NCBI GenBank assembly: GCA_050946055.1
Contig: JBMNUB010000005.1
Location: 1-64,000, forward strand
DNA: 64,000 nucleotides
Direction of reading: 5' to 3'
DNA from: Fimadaptatus sp050946055
Lineage (GTDB): Bacteria; Bacillota; Clostridia; Christensenellales; Aristaeellaceae
Positions 34,476-42,798 of this stretch are shown here, piece after piece. Each line of letters starts with the position of its first letter. Positions within the stretch are counted from its first letter, which is position 1. The notes beneath the pieces are model-generated. The model was not told where the DNA came from and ran no database searches. It saw only the letters and a program-made list of their open reading frames with translations. The position numbers were made by a program, and so were the translations under genes.

Positions 34476-35597
34476 TTGAGCACCAATAACAATATCAACA
34501 ATAACGGAAATAACAACGGCGCTGAGGTGAAGCCTCAGGGCAAGGTGGATGAACTGGTGGAGTCCGGCAAGAGCAAGGGTACGCTGACTCTCAAGGAAGT
34601 GGCCGATCAGCTGGAGGGCGTGGAGCTGGAGCCTGATCAGCTCGACAAGATACTGGACATGCTGGACACGCTGGGCGTGGACGTGGTGTCGGAGATAGAG
34701 CTGCCCGAACCCGAGGCTGCGCAGGAAGAGCCGCAGGTGGACGATCTGGATCTGAGCGTGCCGGAAGGCATATCGACGGACGATCCCGTGCGCATGTACC
34801 TAAAGGAGATAGGCAAGGTGCCGCTGCTTACAGCCGAGGAGGAGATAGAGCTGGCGCAGCGCATGGAGCAGGGCGACGACGACGCCAAGCGCAAGCTGGC
34901 CGAGGCCAATCTGCGACTGGTGGTGTCCATAGCCAAGCGCTATGTGGGGCGCGGCATGCTGTTCCTGGACCTCATACAGGAGGGCAATCTGGGCCTTATA
35001 AAGGCCGTTGAGAAGTTCGACTACCGCAAGGGCTATAAGTTCTCTACCTATGCTACCTGGTGGATACGTCAGGCCATAACCCGCGCCATAGCCGATCAGG
35101 CGCGCACCATACGCATACCCGTTCACATGGTGGAGACCATAAACAAGCTCATTCGCGTGTCGCGCCAGCTGCTTCAGGAGTATGGCCGCGAGCCTCAGCC
35201 CGAGGAGATAGCCCGCGAGATGGGCATATCCGACGAGAAGGTGCGCGAGATAATCAAGATAGCGCAGGAACCCGTGTCGCTGGAGACTCCCATAGGCGAG
35301 GAGGAGGATTCTCATCTGGGCGACTTCATACCCGATGACGAAGCGCCCGCACCCGCCGAGGCCGCCGCGTTCACGCTGCTGCGCGAGCAGCTCATGGGCG
35401 TGCTGTCCACGCTGACTCCGCGCGAGGAGAAGGTGCTGCGCCTGCGCTTCGGTTTGGATGACGGCAGGGCCCGCACGCTTGAGGAGGTCGGCAAGGAGTT
35501 CAAGGTCACGCGCGAGCGCATACGCCAGATAGAGGCCAAGGCGCTGCGCAAGATACGTCATCCTTCGCGCTCCAAGAAGCTCAAGGATTTCCTCTAA
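34476..35597 (+). CDS. rpoD: RNA polymerase sigma factor RpoD (sigma-A)
   Basis: The primary sigma factor, 373 residues. Region 1.2 starts DDPVRMYLKEIGKVPLL near residue 108; region 2 has RLVVSIAKRYVGRGM and the -10 recognition helix YKFSTYATWWIRQAITRAI; region 4 ends with the HTH VTRERIRQIEAKALRKIRHP. The N-terminus is odd: an Asn-rich run (NNNINNNGNNNG) follows the first three residues. The TTG at 34476 directly abuts the dnaG stop and has AAGGAAG about 8 bases upstream. This factor presumably reads the TTGACA/TATAAT promoters seen here. Confidence 0.96.
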   Translation: MSTNNNINNNGNNNGAEVKPQGKVDELVESGKSKGTLTLKEVADQLEGVELEPDQLDKILDMLDTLGVDVVSEIELPEPEAAQEEPQVDDLDLSVPEGISTDDPVRMYLKEIGKVPLLTAEEEIELAQRMEQGDDDAKRKLAEANLRLVVSIAKRYVGRGMLFLDLIQEGNLGLIKAVEKFDYRKGYKFSTYATWWIRQAITRAIADQARTIRIPVHMVETINKLIRVSRQLLQEYGREPQPEEIAREMGISDEKVREIIKIAQEPVSLETPIGEEEDSHLGDFIPDDEAPAPAEAAAFTLLREQLMGVLSTLTPREEKVLRLRFGLDDGRARTLEEVGKEFKVTRERIRQIEAKALRKIRHPSRSKKLKDFL

Positions 35598-35733
35598 TAC
35601 GGGCGCGCATGCGGCATGATGCCGCGCTGCTCATCGATATATTAGCGCCTGAGCGGTGTGTTTGCGGCGCAGACGGTATAATGCCGTCGCGCGCGCTTAT
35701 GCCGCCGGGACAGTATGTGTTATATAGCTTTTA

Positions 35734-35763
35734 CGCCGCGCGCAGACCGTGCGGCGCTTTTTT
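35734..35763 (+). terminator. Terminator of the dgt-dnaG-rpoD operon
   Basis: CGCCGC (35734-35739) pairs with GCGGCG (35751-35756) around an 11-base loop, followed by CTTTTTT. Confidence 0.8.
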
Positions 35764-35798
35764 GAGCGCGGCCATAGGCTGCGCAGGGGAGGACATAG

Positions 35799-36566
35799 AT
35801 GAAAATCGCTATCGTCACCGGCGCGTCCAGCGGACTGGGCGGCCGCTTTGTCAGGCTGCTGGACGGCGAGGGACTGGACGAGATATGGGTGATAGCCCGC
35901 CGCGCACAGCGCCTTGAGGAGCTGCGCGCACAGGTGAGCACGCCGCTGCGCGTGCTGCCCATGGATTTGACCGGCAAGCCCGCCGTGCACGAGCTGGCCG
36001 GGCTGCTGGACGAAACGGGCTGCGATGTGCGCGTGCTGATAAACGCGGCGGGCTTTGGCAAGATAGGCTGCTGGGACGACATATCGCTGGAGGACTGCGA
36101 GAGCATGATAGACCTCAACTGCCGCGCGGCCACGGCGGTTACGCGCGTGGCGCTCCCGCACATGAGCGAGGGCGCGCGCATAATGCAGATATGCTCGACA
36201 TCGGCGTTTCAGCCGTTTCCGTATTTGAGCATATATGCGGCCAGCAAGGCCTATCTGTACAGGTATTCGCGCGCGCTGCGCCGGGAGCTGAAGCCGCGCC
36301 GCATAAAGGTCACGGCGGTGTGTCCCTATTGGATAAAGGACACCGAGTTCATAGCCGTGGCCAAGCGCACCGAAGACAGCTCATACATACGCTCGTTCCC
36401 GCTGGCATCCAAACAGGATCGCGTGGCGCGCAGAGCCATGGAGGATTCAAAGCTGGGTCTTGCCGTATCCACGCCCGGCGTGGTATGCACTCTGCACCGC
36501 GCGATAGCTAAGATAGTACCGGCAGGGCTGATGATGGAGATGTGGGAGCTGCTGCGCAGATTATGA
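35799..36566 (+). CDS. Short-chain dehydrogenase/reductase
   Basis: The 255-residue SDR has the nucleotide site TGASSGLG (residues 7-14), NAAG near 84, and the catalytic YAASK (Tyr near 147) with a Ser upstream (CSTSAF). IARR after the second strand suggests NADP preference. The tail of about 40 residues with a hydrophobic end (GLMMEMWELLRRL) is like SDRs of the YqjQ/DltE group that associate with membranes. The substrate is unknown. ATG 35799 has GGGGAGG upstream. Confidence 0.85.
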   Translation: MKIAIVTGASSGLGGRFVRLLDGEGLDEIWVIARRAQRLEELRAQVSTPLRVLPMDLTGKPAVHELAGLLDETGCDVRVLINAAGFGKIGCWDDISLEDCESMIDLNCRAATAVTRVALPHMSEGARIMQICSTSAFQPFPYLSIYAASKAYLYRYSRALRRELKPRRIKVTAVCPYWIKDTEFIAVAKRTEDSSYIRSFPLASKQDRVARRAMEDSKLGLAVSTPGVVCTLHRAIAKIVPAGLMMEMWELLRRL

Positions 36567-36578
36567 CGCATCAGCACG

Positions 36579-36736
36579 TGAGCCGGCGAAGCTAATGGGT
36601 GTGCATGCCGCTTAGACGGGCGCTTGTATGGCGAAGCGCGAGAGTGCCGCCGGGCGTGACTGCGCGGCAGGATATGAGCCAGCGAGGCCAATGGGTGTGT
36701 ATGCCGCTCAGACGGGCATTCGCATGGCGAAGCGCG
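36579..36736 (+). repeat. Pair of 62-bp intergenic direct repeats
   Basis: Units 36579-36640 and 36675-36736 align without gaps and differ at about nine sites, all transitions. Both carry AATGGGTGTG and ATGGCGAAGCGCG. They fill the gap between the SDR and AAC(3)-like genes. Confidence 0.8.
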
Positions 36737-36790
36737 GGCGGGCTTAAATGAGGCAAGGCGCTTTCGGGACATTATCGGAGGAGTATGAAC

Positions 36791-37537
36791 ATGACGGACA
36801 TAGCTATGAACATAGCCCGCGATGCGCGGGCGCTGGGCGTGTGTGCTGGGGATTTGCTGCTGGTGCATTCCTCGCTTAAGTCGCTGCGCGCGCCCAAGGC
36901 CACGCCCGCCGACGTGATAGACGGGCTCATGCGTGCGCTGGATGGCGGCACGCTCGTCATGCCCACGCTGAGCTATGCGCACTGCGGGCCGAACTCGCCC
37001 GTGTTCGACGCGCGCAATACGCCCTCGAACGTGGGCGCGATACCCGAGTACTTCCGCACGCACTATCCCGTCAGGCGTTCGCTCTGCCCCACGCATTCCT
37101 GCGCGGCGCTGGGGCCTATGGCGGAGGAGCTTACGCGCGATCATCAGCTGGACGATACGCCCTGCGGCGCGCATTCGCCGCTGCGCCGCCTGGCTGAGAT
37201 GGGCGGGCGCATACTGTTTCTGGGGTGCAGCACCGACCGCAACACGTCCATGCACGCGGTGGAGGAGATAGCAAAGCCCGACTATCTGTTCGCGGGAAGC
37301 GCGGAGTACGAGCTTACCGATATGGAGGGCAATGTGCATCGCATGAACTGCCGCGCGCATGGCTTTAAGGGCGTAATACAGCGCTATGGCCGCGTGGTGC
37401 AGGTGATGCCGCCCCAAGCCGTGCATAAGGGCAGCATACTTGCGGCTGGCTGCACGCTGCTTGACGCGCGCCCCATGTGGGAGACTGCGCTTGAGTACTA
37501 TCGCCGCGACGCGCATTACTTTGTGGATGAGGAGTAA
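36791..37537 (+). CDS. AAC(3) family N-acetyltransferase
   Basis: The 248-residue protein matches the aminoglycoside 3-N-acetyltransferase/YokD fold: LLVHSSLKSL near residue 25, PTHSCAALGP near 98, DTPCGAHSPLRRLAEMGG near 120 and ILFLGCSTDRNTSMHAVEE near 140, with the conserved active-site His. Chromosomal members often act on unknown amines, so resistance cannot be assumed. ATG 36791 is preferred (GGAGGAG 7 bases upstream) over ATG 36785. It precedes trmK by 35 bases. Confidence 0.82.
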   Translation: MTDIAMNIARDARALGVCAGDLLLVHSSLKSLRAPKATPADVIDGLMRALDGGTLVMPTLSYAHCGPNSPVFDARNTPSNVGAIPEYFRTHYPVRRSLCPTHSCAALGPMAEELTRDHQLDDTPCGAHSPLRRLAEMGGRILFLGCSTDRNTSMHAVEEIAKPDYLFAGSAEYELTDMEGNVHRMNCRAHGFKGVIQRYGRVVQVMPPQAVHKGSILAAGCTLLDARPMWETALEYYRRDAHYFVDEE

Positions 37538-37572
37538 AGCGGGCGATTGAACTTTGGAGAGGGGAATGACTT

Positions 37573-38256
37573 ATGCGACCTATCATGCTGGATGAGCGTC
37601 TTGCGCGCGTGGCCGACATGGTGCCAAAGTGCCGCGTGTGCGCGGACATAGGCGCGGATCACGGCTTTCTGTCGGCGTGGCTGCTGGGCGAGGGGCGCGT
37701 GGAGCGCATGTACATATGCGACATAAGCGCGCCGTCGCTGGACAAGGCGCGCAGGCTGTTCGCGGGCGATGCGCTGGAGGCGCGCGCGGTGTTCGCCGTG
37801 GGCGATGGACTGGAGCGCGTGACTGAGCCGCTGGATGCCTGCGTGATATCGGGCATGGGCGGCGAGACCATGATGGGCATACTGGAGCGCGGCTGGGAGC
37901 GCGTTAAGGGCGCGGAGCTGATACTTCAGCCCAACGTGGATGTCGACAGGCTGCGCGCGTTCCTGTGCGCGCGCGGGTTTGAGATAGCCGATGAAGAGCT
38001 GATATTCGACGGCAAGTGGTGGTATACGATACTGCGCGCGCGCCCTGCCAACGGCGATGCTGCGCTGAGCGATGCCGAGATGCTGGCAGGGCCTGTGCTG
38101 CTCAAGCGCCGCCATCCGTTGCTGCCCGAGTATGCGCGCAGGCAGGTGCGCATACTGCGCGGGGCGCTGGCCGATATAGACCCCGGACTTGAGCGCGCCG
38201 CACTGCTCAGGCACAGGCTGAAAGTGTGGGAGGAGATAGCCGCATGGCAAAAGTAG
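37573..38256 (+). CDS. trmK: tRNA (adenine22-N1)-methyltransferase
   Basis: TrmK methylates A22 of some tRNAs using SAM. The 227-residue protein has the class I SAM motif CADIGADHGFLSAWL near residue 25, YICDIS near 50, VISGMGGETM near 97 and LQPN near 120, all diagnostic of the family. In Bacillota trmK commonly lies beside a nif3-like gene downstream of dnaG-rpoD, as here. It overlaps the nif3-like gene by 13 bases. Confidence 0.93.
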   Translation: MRPIMLDERLARVADMVPKCRVCADIGADHGFLSAWLLGEGRVERMYICDISAPSLDKARRLFAGDALEARAVFAVGDGLERVTEPLDACVISGMGGETMMGILERGWERVKGAELILQPNVDVDRLRAFLCARGFEIADEELIFDGKWWYTILRARPANGDAALSDAEMLAGPVLLKRRHPLLPEYARRQVRILRGALADIDPGLERAALLRHRLKVWEEIAAWQK

Positions 38257-39002
38257 CGGATATACTGGGCGTAATGGATGAAATAGCGCCGCGCGAGCTG
38301 GCCGAGGGCTGGGACAATCCCGGCCTGCTAGTCGGGCGCGCCGATGCGGAGGTAAATGCCGCGCTGCTGTGCGTGGACGCGACGGAACAGGTGATAGCCG
38401 AAGCGCGCGAGCTGGGCGCGGAGCTTATAATCGCGCATCATCCGCTGATGTTCCGCGCCATAAAACAGGTGCGCGACGACGACCCTGAGGGCCATGTGAT
38501 ATGCGAGATGATACGCGGCGGGCTGAACATGATAGCCGCCCACACCAACCTCGACATGGCGCAGGGCGGCGTGAACGATGCGCTAGCCGCCGCGCTGGGG
38601 CTTAAAGACGTAAGCGCGCCCGAGCCGCTGATAAGGCTGGGCTGCGTTGGGGAAGCGGAGTTTGGCGAGCTGGCGGAGTGCTTTGCGGATGCGCTGGGCG
38701 CGCGCGTGCTGACATACGGCGGTGTAAAGACGCGCGTGAGAGGCGTGGCGCTGTGTTCGGGCGCGGGAGGCAGCGAGATAGACGCGGCGGCGCGCTTGGG
38801 AGCGCAGGTGTTTGTGACAGGAGAAATGAAGCACAGCGATATCATACGCGCGCGCCAGCTGGGACTGTGCGTGATATGCGCGGGACATTTCGAGACGGAA
38901 AGGGTTGTGTTATCTCCACTTGCAAATGGTTTACAAACGCGGCTGAATGAGTTACAATATAAAGTGAAGGTTTATGTCAGCGAGGCTGATCCGTTTGCGT
39001 GA
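38244..39002 (+). CDS. Nif3-like dinuclear metal centre protein
   Basis: The 252-residue protein is of the NIF3/DUF34 family: EGWDNPGLLVG near residue 22, IIAHHPLMF near 63 and AAHTNLDMAQGGVNDALA near 100 provide His/Asp metal ligands, and AGHFETERVV near 216 the last pair. Its enzymatic role is unsettled; a link to cofactor repair (GTP cyclohydrolase-like) has been proposed for the family. The start ATG 38244 lies inside the end of trmK, with GGAGG 10 bases before it. Confidence 0.88.
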   Translation: MAKVADILGVMDEIAPRELAEGWDNPGLLVGRADAEVNAALLCVDATEQVIAEARELGAELIIAHHPLMFRAIKQVRDDDPEGHVICEMIRGGLNMIAAHTNLDMAQGGVNDALAAALGLKDVSAPEPLIRLGCVGEAEFGELAECFADALGARVLTYGGVKTRVRGVALCSGAGGSEIDAAARLGAQVFVTGEMKHSDIIRARQLGLCVICAGHFETERVVLSPLANGLQTRLNELQYKVKVYVSEADPFA

Positions 39003-39053
39003 TGCCCCGCTGTTTGACGGCGCGCCCCTGCGCGCGTAAGGTAGGAGGAGCAA

Positions 39054-39761
39054 ATGCAGTTAGATCTTTTGTGGAAGTATCAGCAGGCCGATGTGGAAGT
39101 GGATCGCTATGAGAACGAGATGAGGAACGATCCTGACCGCCAGAAGCTGCTCAAGCACCGCACCTTCCTGGTGGATCAGCAGAACGCCATGAAGAAGCTG
39201 GAAAACGACGTGAGCATAATGGCCGACAGGCTGGAGGCCGTGCGCGACGAGGCACAGCGCCTGGAAGCCCAGCTGGCCGAGCAGAAGGCTCGCTTCGTGG
39301 ATCAGCCCAGCGAGGATATAGAGACCGTGCGCGAGGGCCTCAAGCAGATGCAGCGCACTCTGGAGTTGCTCAGCCGCTATGAGCAGGAGCTTCAGAAGCT
39401 GCGCAAGGATGCCGAGGCGCGCGACCGCCAGCAGCGCGAGATCCGCGTGCGCGCGGCCAAGGTCAAGTCCGAGTTCGATCAGATAAAGGGCGAATACGAC
39501 CACAAGTTCCAGAAGCAGAAGGCGCATCTGGAGGAGTTGAAGGCCGCTGCCGACAAGGAGGCCGTGGGCATAGATAAGGAGCTGCTCAAGCGCTACAAGG
39601 AGATACGCAAGCACTGCTTCCCGCCCATGTCGCTGCTCAGCGGCGATCGCTGCGGCGGCTGCAACATGTCGCTGCCGTCGGTGGTGATGCGCGACATACG
39701 CACCGGCGACAAGCTGGTCGAGTGCGACAACTGTGGCAGGATAATCTACGCTCAGGAGTGA
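39054..39761 (+). CDS. Zinc-ribbon coiled-coil protein (DUF164/CT398-like)
   Basis: The 235-residue protein consists of a long coiled coil (residues about 10-175, rich in E, K, Q, R and L) and a C-terminal zinc ribbon with CGGCNMSLP and CDNCGRIIYA (C-x2-C pairs). Family members are found near nif3 and are thought to bind nucleic acid or secretion components; the function is not established. ATG 39054 follows AGGAGGAG. A hairpin lies 30 bases past the stop. Confidence 0.88.
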   Translation: MQLDLLWKYQQADVEVDRYENEMRNDPDRQKLLKHRTFLVDQQNAMKKLENDVSIMADRLEAVRDEAQRLEAQLAEQKARFVDQPSEDIETVREGLKQMQRTLELLSRYEQELQKLRKDAEARDRQQREIRVRAAKVKSEFDQIKGEYDHKFQKQKAHLEELKAAADKEAVGIDKELLKRYKEIRKHCFPPMSLLSGDRCGGCNMSLPSVVMRDIRTGDKLVECDNCGRIIYAQE

Positions 39762-39790
39762 TGTGAGCGTCAGGGCAAATTGAGAGTATG

Positions 39791-39834
39791 CGCGGGAGAT
39801 GCTGTGTGTAGCATCCCCCGCGCTTGGCGTTTTG
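39791..39834 (+). terminator. Hairpin terminator after the zinc-ribbon gene
   Basis: CGCGGG-A-GATGCT (39791-39803) pairs with AGCATC-C-CCCGCG (39810-39822), one internal mismatch, 6-base loop; TTGGCGTTTT follows. Confidence 0.65.
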
Positions 39835-40040
39835 GCGCGGCAATATGCAAGTTAATATATGCGGGGATAAATGTACATGGCACGTTATGAGATCGCCCGG
39901 GGCCGCGGCAAGGCGCGGCGCAATGCGGCTGCCTGCGCAACTTAGCAAGCGCATATTAGCCCATGCTGCGCGGCTCATATTGGCATGTTTTGCACAGACC
40001 CGGCAGGAAAGCCGCACGCGCGCAAAGAATCTTCATGTCA

Positions 40041-40068
40041 TGGACATCGGACAAGCGCCCGATATAAT
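40041..40068 (+). promoter_or_regulatory. Promoter of the SGNH hydrolase gene
   Basis: TGGACA (40041-40046), 16 bases, TATAAT (40063-40068). The start would be only about 15 bases before the ATG, giving a short leader with the AAGGAGG site. Confidence 0.65.
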
Positions 40069-40088
40069 TCGGCATAAGGAGGATGGGC

Positions 40089-41168
40089 ATGAGGCGAATA
40101 GATGAACTTGACCCCAATATGGCCATAGTCAACCGCATCGAGGACGAGGGAATCGAGTGGATACCGGCGCGCGGCGGAAAGCTCGCAATAGAGGGGCTGC
40201 ACATGGGCGAGGACGGTCCGTTTAGGCGCATGCCCGGTCAGGTGGCATCGCGCGTCAGCGAGGGCGTGGCACAGCTGGCACTGTGTACTGCGGGCGGCAG
40301 GGCGCGCTTTGTCACGGATTCGCCATATGTAGCCGTGCGTGTGGCGCTTACCAATGCTGCGCGCATGGATCACATGGCGTTTACCGGCATACTGGGCTTT
40401 GACCTGTATGTGCGGCGCGCGCCCGGCGACTACGTGTTCAGGGGCGCGTTCCGCCCGCCGGTCGAGATGTGCGAGGGCTATGACTCCATTCTGACGCTGC
40501 CCGGCGGCATGTGCGAGGCGCAGATAAACTTCCCGCTGTACAGCGGCGTGGCGGCGCTGAGCATAGGCATAAAGCGCGGCAGCAGGCTGGAACTGCCCGA
40601 TGACTATGCGCACGCAAGGCCGGTCGTATACTATGGCTCGTCGATAACGCAGGGCGGCTGCGCCTCGCGTCCGGGCAACAGCTATCAGGCGATAATAGGC
40701 CGCATGCTGGACTGCGACTATGTCAATCTGGGCTTTTCGGGCAACGCCAAGGGCGAACCCGCCATGGCGGAGTACATAGCCGGGCTGGACATGAGTGTGT
40801 TCGTGTGCGATTACGACCACAATGCGCCCTCCTGCGAGCATCTTGCCGCCACGCACAGGCCGTTGTACGAGGCGGTGCGCGCGCGCAATGCCGGTTTGCC
40901 CGTCATATTCGTGACGTGCCCCGACGTGGACTGGCACTCAGACGACACAGCCCATTTCGGCGAGGTGCGCCGCCGCCGCGACATAGTGCGCGCTACATAC
41001 GAATATGCCCGCGCGCAGGGCGATGAGCGAGTAGCCTTTATAGACGGCGCGGACCTGTTTGCGGGCGACATGCGCGACAGCTGCACGGTGGATGGCTGCC
41101 ATCCCAACGACCTGGGCTTCATGCGCATGGCGCGCGTGATAGGCGCGGAAGTGGTGAAGTGGCTGTGA
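40089..41168 (+). CDS. SGNH/GDSL-type hydrolase with N-terminal jelly-roll domain
   Basis: The 359-residue protein has an N-terminal beta-rich domain (about residues 1-165) and a C-terminal SGNH hydrolase domain. The nucleophile block is VVYYGSSITQGGCASRPG near residue 180, the Gly block NLGFSGNAKGE near 212, the Asn-like block DYDHNAP near 240 and the catalytic Asp/His DGCHPNDLG near 337. Such two-domain esterases deacetylate sugars. ATG 40089 has AAGGAGG 6 bases before; ATG 40083 touches that site. No signal peptide is seen. Confidence 0.85.
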   Translation: MRRIDELDPNMAIVNRIEDEGIEWIPARGGKLAIEGLHMGEDGPFRRMPGQVASRVSEGVAQLALCTAGGRARFVTDSPYVAVRVALTNAARMDHMAFTGILGFDLYVRRAPGDYVFRGAFRPPVEMCEGYDSILTLPGGMCEAQINFPLYSGVAALSIGIKRGSRLELPDDYAHARPVVYYGSSITQGGCASRPGNSYQAIIGRMLDCDYVNLGFSGNAKGEPAMAEYIAGLDMSVFVCDYDHNAPSCEHLAATHRPLYEAVRARNAGLPVIFVTCPDVDWHSDDTAHFGEVRRRRDIVRATYEYARAQGDERVAFIDGADLFAGDMRDSCTVDGCHPNDLGFMRMARVIGAEVVKWL

Positions 41169-41336
41169 ATGGGGCGGCATGGCCGGTGTGGATGTTTGCG
41201 CAAAATGCCGCTTGCGCAGCCGCTTTGGGGATGCGCACAGGGGTTTTGCTGGCTGAACGCAAAGCCAAACGCCGCTCATGCATTGCGCTCAACCTTATCG
41301 CGCCAATGCTTTAAAGATTCGCGCCCGCCGCCGCGA

Positions 41337-41365
41337 TTGACAAACGCACGCAAACGTGCTATGCT
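41337..41365 (+). promoter_or_regulatory. Promoter of rnpB
   Basis: TTGACA (41337-41342), 17 bases, TATGCT (41360-41365). The predicted start near 41372 coincides with the 5' end of RNase P RNA helix P1. Confidence 0.8.
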
Positions 41366-41372
41366 GATAGAC

Positions 41373-41705
41373 GCGAGTATGCTAAACGGCCGCATGCGTA
41401 ACCACTCGCATGAGGAAAGTCCGAGCACCGTAGGGCAGGATGCCGGGTAACGCCCGGTGGAGGCGACTCCAAGGCAAGTGCAACAGAGATATACCGCCCC
41501 TTTACGGGGTAAGGGTGGAAAGGTGAGGTAAGAGCTCACCGGCGGACTGGCGACTTTTCCGTCATGTAAACCCCATCCGGTGCAAGATGTAGTGGGAGTG
41601 CTATGGCTGCCCGCCGACTCCCCAGTATCGCTTGAACCGTCCGGTAACGGGCGGTCTAGATAGATGGCCGTTCACGACAGAACTCGGCTTACCGGCATGT
41701 CTCGC
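41373..41705 (+). ncRNA. rnpB: RNase P RNA component
   Basis: About 333 nt. Near the 5' end is the universal core GAGGAAAGTCCGAGCACC (from 41412), and near the 3' end ACAGAACTCGGCTTACC; between them GTAAACCCC and GCAAG-type elements of the specificity domain appear. The ends pair as helix P1 (GCGAG-T-ATGC at 41373 with GCAT-GT-CTCGC ending 41705). It looks like a bacterial RNase P RNA, the ribozyme that matures tRNA 5' ends. It has its own promoter and terminator. Confidence 0.93.
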
Positions 41706-41717
41706 AGCGAAAGATAT

Positions 41718-41765
41718 AGGTCGTTCCTCAAGGCGCACAAGGCGCGTTGGGGAACGGCCTTTTTG
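41718..41765 (+). terminator. Terminator of rnpB
   Basis: A 19-bp imperfect stem (41718-41736 with 41742-41760), a 5-base loop and TTTTT. Confidence 0.88.
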
Positions 41766-42630
41766 CATGCAAATGTGAGCGATGACATCGCGCAATCGCG
41801 GCGGGCCCGCGCGCACAAGGCGCAATTACGCGCAGATGGCACCAGCATTTGCGCATGCGGACAGCGGGCGCAATGCGGCGAAAAAGCGCCTGCGCAGCCG
41901 TGCAGGTAACGCCGGCGGCGCTGCAGCGCAGGCCGGCACGCGCGTGCAAAATGCCCAATCTTCACGCACGCGGGCAGCGATGAGATGCCGTGTTTATCCC
42001 GCGCCCGGGGAGCGTCTGGCCTTCGCACATGCGTCGCCAAGGGTATTGCAAGCAGTGCATCGCCAAGCCCAACCTTCGCGCATGCGAACAACAGCAGGCA
42101 CTACGCCGCTGCCCGCGCTCCGCCCGGCCTTTACGCAAGCGCAGACGCACAAGGCGGGCCGCGCGCCAGAGCGGCGACCAATGGCGCAGGCACTTGCCGG
42201 TAAGAGCGCGCCTGCATGGCCGTTCCGGCATGAGCGCTGGCGGCGCGGGCGGCTCCATACAGCAGTGGAGCATGTATGAACGGCGTGACTGCGTGGGCGG
42301 CGCGGGGGAGCGTTCCTACCGCCCGGCCTGCGGATACATGCATGCACTGTGGAATTTGCGAGCTTAGACCCTGCAAGCGCGATTTGTGCGAGTGCGCCTG
42401 AGCGGCAGGCGCGTGGCTGCATGCGGGCGCATGGAAGCGGCGCTTCGCTTGCCATAATGCACGATTTTACATTGGATAAATATGTGCTGTTGCGCAAATC
42501 GACATCATATGGTATCATTATATAAGAAGCGCTCAATATCGGCCTGACTTGCGCATATATGCGGCGAATGCCGGTGAAATGCGCGCACGCACGCGATATA
42601 TGGGGGATTAACTAACTCTTAATGGCTTCG
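41766..42630. other. Long gene-free, GC-rich region downstream of rnpB
   Basis: About 870 bases (1.09 kb to the next start codon) with no supported gene. Frames are open in several phases but lack ribosome sites, codon bias and recognisable products. A degenerate motif around TTCGCGCATGCG recurs about every 55-110 bases (near 41849, 41958, 42020, 42075, 42131). A promoter-like TTGCGC-17-TATCAT begins near 42490. The stretch may be a decayed gene or an unrecognised RNA locus. Confidence 0.5.
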
Positions 42631-42634
42631 CGCC

Positions 42635-42663
42635 TTTTGCTTATCGCAAGAGTTCGATATAAT
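42635..42663 (+). promoter_or_regulatory. Candidate promoter of the dehydrogenase-fumarase-hdr-frd cluster
   Basis: TATAAT (42658-42663) with TTTTGC at 17-base spacing (42635-42640). A leader of about 130 bases would follow. Confidence 0.5.
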
Positions 42664-42798
42664 ATTATCGAATGAGCGGAGGCGCTCAGGCGCATGGACG
42701 CGGTCATTCAAAAAGCGGATCTGGTGGCCTCTTGGCAGCGGCGCACAGCGCCCGTAAGGCGGCCTTCACAGAAATAAACAGAAAAGTAGGTAAGCGTT

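Noticed and set aside
36791..37537. Acquired aminoglycoside resistance gene
   Set aside because: No mobile element or composition shift; chromosomal AAC(3)-like proteins often have other substrates.
41782..42536. Several overlapping open frames downstream of rnpB
   Set aside because: Frames are open in multiple phases on both strands, with Arg/Ala/Cys-rich low-complexity products and no ribosome site.
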